From NCBI RefSeq assembly GCF_011058315.1, contig NZ_CP049298.1, positions 372,001-436,000 on the forward strand: 64,000 nt of DNA, in the 5' to 3' direction. Below the pieces are notes generated by a model. The model was not told where the DNA came from. It searched no databases and saw nothing but the letters and a program-made list of their open reading frames with translations. Shown here piece by piece: positions 61,926 through 64,000 of this stretch. A program made the position numbers and the translations under genes. Source of the DNA: Chryseobacterium sp. POL2. Its GTDB lineage: Bacteria; Bacteroidota; Bacteroidia; Flavobacteriales; Weeksellaceae. The stretch's first letter is position 1; every line of letters begins with the position of its first letter.

Positions 61926-62131
61926 GCATTGCGTGTAACGGAAAAAGTATTGGCGAAGTGCGGGCTTTCGAAGAACTAAAAGTTCAAGAACGACCAAACG
62001 TAGCCGATATTTTTTCCATGAAACGAACTTACAAAAAATTAGTGAAATGGAAAAATAGCGGCGGCGAAAGTTGCAGGATTTTTCAATTCAGACTTCTCCC
62101 CGCATTTTTCCAATACAATGTTATATGAATA
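61926..62131. repeat. Cassette repeat I (nearest the recombinase)
   Basis: 206 bp. Left GCATTGCGTGTAAC, right GTTATATGAAT. First hairpin CTTTC-GAA-GAAC...GTTC; second ATATTTTTTCCAT with ATGGAAAAATA, again a compensatory change. The right end has no partner in the window, so this copy may be the attI-like entry site or the last attC-like site. Confidence 0.88.
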
Positions 62132-62233
62132 ATTAAATTTTATGTAACTATTTTCATTTAAATACTTATTAATAAAGTGTTTATAAAATTAAACTGATTA
62201 AAATAAAGCATAAAAAAGTAACAAAAACTGTAA

Positions 62234-62260
62234 TTTGTTGTACTTAAAGTTGTATCTTTG
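62234..62260 (+). promoter_or_regulatory. Promoter of recombinase 2
   Basis: TATCTTTG at 62253-62260 fits the -7 element exactly; TTTG at 62234-62237 is the best -33, with a 15-bp spacer, shorter than usual. It is 100 bp before the gene, and transcription runs away from the array. Confidence 0.6.
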
Positions 62261-62359
62261 TTTCAGGTTGCAGTCAATTATAAATCGTTGATTTTCTTTT
62301 GATTTATTCGATTGCTTTTCTTTTCCAAAACTGTTTAATTCATCTAAAATTTTAAGATT

Positions 62360-63577
62360 ATGGCAACGGTTAAATTAATACTTCGAACATTTCAGGAAGA
62401 TAAAAACGGAGAATGTCCTTTGTATATCCGTGTTATAAAAGATCGTAAGGCAAAGTTTATATCTACTGGATACAAATTCAAACCTTCACAATGGGATGAA
62501 GAAAAGCAGCGTGTAAAAAAGATTTATAAAAGCTCTGCAAGGGTTAATGCTTTTCTTGCTCAGAAAGTGGCAGATGCTGAAGGTCAGGTTGCGGATATGG
62601 AAAGACAAACAAAAAGTGTTTCTGCAAGAAAACTAAAGGAAGCTATTAAAGGAAAATCATCGTTGAACTATTTTGATTATTCCTACAATCGTTGTGAGAA
62701 GATTAAGTCGACAGTTTCATTGAAAACCTATGTTTGTTACAAAGGCGTTTTGGATAAGTTGAAGCGATTCAATCAAAATAGAGATTTGAATTTTGATGAT
62801 ATGACGGTTACTTTTCTGAAAGATTATGTCAATTACTGTTCTTCCAAGTTGGGAAATAGCAATACAACGATAAAACATTCGCTTATCATTATGGGGCAGT
62901 TTTTTAAAGATGCAATCAATGAAGATTTAGTTTATGCTAATCTGTACAATTTTAATAAAATAAGCATTAAAAAAGAACCCAGTAAAAGAATGTATCTCAA
63001 TAAAAAGCAAATTGAGGATTTTAAAAATTTAGAAGTCAATCAGGATTCAAAAGCTCCCGTTATAAAAGATATGTTTTTGTTCAGTATTTATGCAGGAGGT
63101 TTGAGGTTGAGTGATGTTTTGGAACTGAAATGGAGCAATATTAACCTCGATGAAAACAGAATTATAAAAACGATTAAGAAAACCGGAAGACAGCATAGTT
63201 TTAAATTTGGACAATCAGCCTTGGATGTTTTAACTAAATACCATTCAAAAACTTCGGAGGAAGATGATTTTGTTTTCCCGATGTTGGACAAAGAAACGCC
63301 TTATTTTACCAATAGAAATTTTGCTTTAGCAGAAATGGCGCGATGTACGTCATTATCAAGTTTGCATCTTAGAAATATGGAAAAGGCTATGAAATTGCCG
63401 TTCAGATTGTCCTTTCATATCAGCAGACATACATTTGCTACCAATGCTTTGAATAACGGAATGAGAATAGAACACGTTTCAAAATTATTAGACCATTCGG
63501 ATATTGGGATTACTCAGATTTATGCCAAAGTGATTAGTGAAGAATTGGACAAAGCAGTGGAGCAGTACATCAATTAG
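62360..63577 (+). CDS. Tyrosine recombinase 2, candidate integrase of the cassette array
   Basis: 405 residues. Arm-binding domain with PLYIRVIKDRKAKFISTGYK (about 18-40), SAM-like core-binding domain (about 105-200), catalytic domain with Arg (AGGLRLSDVLELKW), Lys (KTGRQHSFK), HxxR (SFHISRHTFATNA), His (LLDHSDIG) and Tyr (ITQIYAKV). It is a common Bacteroidota integrase type and lacks an obvious IntI-specific insert. It starts 229 bp beyond repeat I and diverges from the cassettes. A link with the array is inferred from position only; it could instead belong to an element to the right. Confidence 0.93.
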   Translation: MATVKLILRTFQEDKNGECPLYIRVIKDRKAKFISTGYKFKPSQWDEEKQRVKKIYKSSARVNAFLAQKVADAEGQVADMERQTKSVSARKLKEAIKGKSSLNYFDYSYNRCEKIKSTVSLKTYVCYKGVLDKLKRFNQNRDLNFDDMTVTFLKDYVNYCSSKLGNSNTTIKHSLIIMGQFFKDAINEDLVYANLYNFNKISIKKEPSKRMYLNKKQIEDFKNLEVNQDSKAPVIKDMFLFSIYAGGLRLSDVLELKWSNINLDENRIIKTIKKTGRQHSFKFGQSALDVLTKYHSKTSEEDDFVFPMLDKETPYFTNRNFALAEMARCTSLSSLHLRNMEKAMKLPFRLSFHISRHTFATNALNNGMRIEHVSKLLDHSDIGITQIYAKVISEELDKAVEQYIN

Positions 63578-63632
63578 TTTTTATGGAGCTTCGGTAATAT
63601 TATTTTTAAATTTGTAAATCATAAAATTGAAT

Positions 63633-64000
63633 ATGGACACACAATTTTTAGACATCCTGCATCTTATACAGCAATCCCGAAACAATGCGATAAAAGCCGT
63701 AAATGTGGAGCTGATAAACCTGTATTGGAATGTTGGAGCTTACATAAAGCAAAAACTTTCGGTTTCGGAATGGGGAGATAAAACAGTGGAAGAATTGGCG
63801 ATTTATATTCAGAAAAACAATCCGGAACTGAAAGGCTTCAATCGTAGAGGTCTTTACAGGATGATTCAATTTTATGAAACTTACGCTTCTCACTCAATTG
63901 TGTCCGCAGTGAGGACACAATTACAAAATGCTGAAAACCAAAACGATATAATTGTCGCCTCATCGAGGACACAATTTGAACCGCAGGATATTAAAAACAC
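63633..64000 (+). CDS. YhcG/DUF1016 family protein (5' part, runs off window)
   Basis: 122 codons visible from ATG 63633. DILHLIQQSRNNAIKAVNVE, LINLYWNVGAYIKQKL, FNRRGLYRMIQFYETY are the DUF1016 N-terminal signature. The complete family has a C-terminal PD-(D/E)XK nuclease domain and is often found with type I restriction or defence loci. The segment EVRTQL-like SAVRTQLQNAENQND and SSRTQFEPQD looks like a small internal duplication (RTQ). 55 bp after recombinase 2, same strand. Confidence 0.88.
   Translation, partial: MDTQFLDILHLIQQSRNNAIKAVNVELINLYWNVGAYIKQKLSVSEWGDKTVEELAIYIQKNNPELKGFNRRGLYRMIQFYETYASHSIVSAVRTQLQNAENQNDIIVASSRTQFEPQDIKN

Larger units (their letters stand above)
47090..62131 (-). 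mobile_element. Candidate integron-like gene cassette array
   Basis: Nine copies (A half, B to I full) of a 202-206 bp structured repeat separate gene units. In the seven units from A to H every gene is on the minus strand, starts 14-20 bp (76 bp in one case) after a repeat and ends within 0-7 bp of, or inside, the next. The outer 12-16 bases of the repeats match across each unit, not within each repeat. A tyrosine recombinase at 62360 is transcribed away from the array. This is integron architecture, with repeats longer and more branched than usual attC sites. The 8.8-kb unit between H and I is composite. Mobility is inferred, not shown. Confidence 0.65.

Overview
The window is AT-rich DNA from a Bacteroidota, most likely a Weeksellaceae/Flavobacteriaceae member close to Chryseobacterium. 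Evidence: a type IX secretion sorting domain, TonB-receptor-like outer-membrane protein, flavobacterial promoters (TTTG, about 19 bp, TAnnTTTG), near absence of Shine-Dalgarno sequences, and a class A beta-lactamase of the flavobacterial kind. This is inferred from gene content, not from a database search.

Region 1 (1-7.6 kb) and region 3 (15-41 kb) read as chromosomal backbone: an M28 peptidase, a K+ channel, Nif3-like and coiled-coil proteins, LysR, a secreted beta-helix protein, an RRM protein, purM-purN-purH, glutathione peroxidase, an amino-acid permease, a TPR / beta-lactamase / outer-membrane-barrel cluster, tRNA-Arg(TCG), lgt, yidD, an alkB / isochorismate synthase / thioesterase / acyltransferase run, PspC-PadR, an alkyltransferase-like protein, ferritin, SDR, lipocalin and a DAO oxidoreductase.

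Region 2 (7.9-14.8 kb) is a defence island on the minus strand: type I methylase hsdM and specificity hsdS without a visible hsdR, a DUF2779 nuclease-type protein, a WYL regulator broken by a one-base frameshift, a GIY-YIG gene broken by an in-frame stop, and an 80-bp relic of a second hsdS.

Region 4 (41.1-44.9 kb) is an arsenic operon (arsR, DUF6428, arsO, arsC-like, acr3) with two ArsR-type palindromes. A truncated AraC fragment follows it.

Region 5 (46.4-62.1 kb) is the most unusual part. Nine copies of a structured repeat (eight full at 202-206 bp, one half copy) separate small genes that all lie on the minus strand. Each repeat has an attC-like plan: outer xxTAAC/GTTAxx cores, an 18-bp stem built on GTATTGGC/GCCAATAC, and two internal hairpins whose paired bases co-vary between copies. 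The outer 12-16 bases vary from copy to copy, but the start of each gene unit matches the end of the SAME unit. That is the classical signature of integron gene cassettes. Cassettes hold a HigBA-like toxin-antitoxin pair, a DUF1963-like protein, a possible DIP1984-like protein, secreted or membrane hypotheticals, and one cassette with no gene. A tyrosine recombinase (62360-63577) starts 229 bp past the last repeat and is transcribed away from the array, as intI is in integrons. It does not look like a classical IntI. The last, 8.8-kb unit carries a second tyrosine recombinase, surface or secreted proteins, a pair of HTH proteins and a two-gene module resembling GapS4a/GapS4b phage defence. The window ends inside a YhcG/DUF1016 gene.

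Altogether the right-hand 18 kb looks like a plastic acquisition zone with an integron-like cassette array that I cannot assign to any system I know. Its activity and its integrase are inference.
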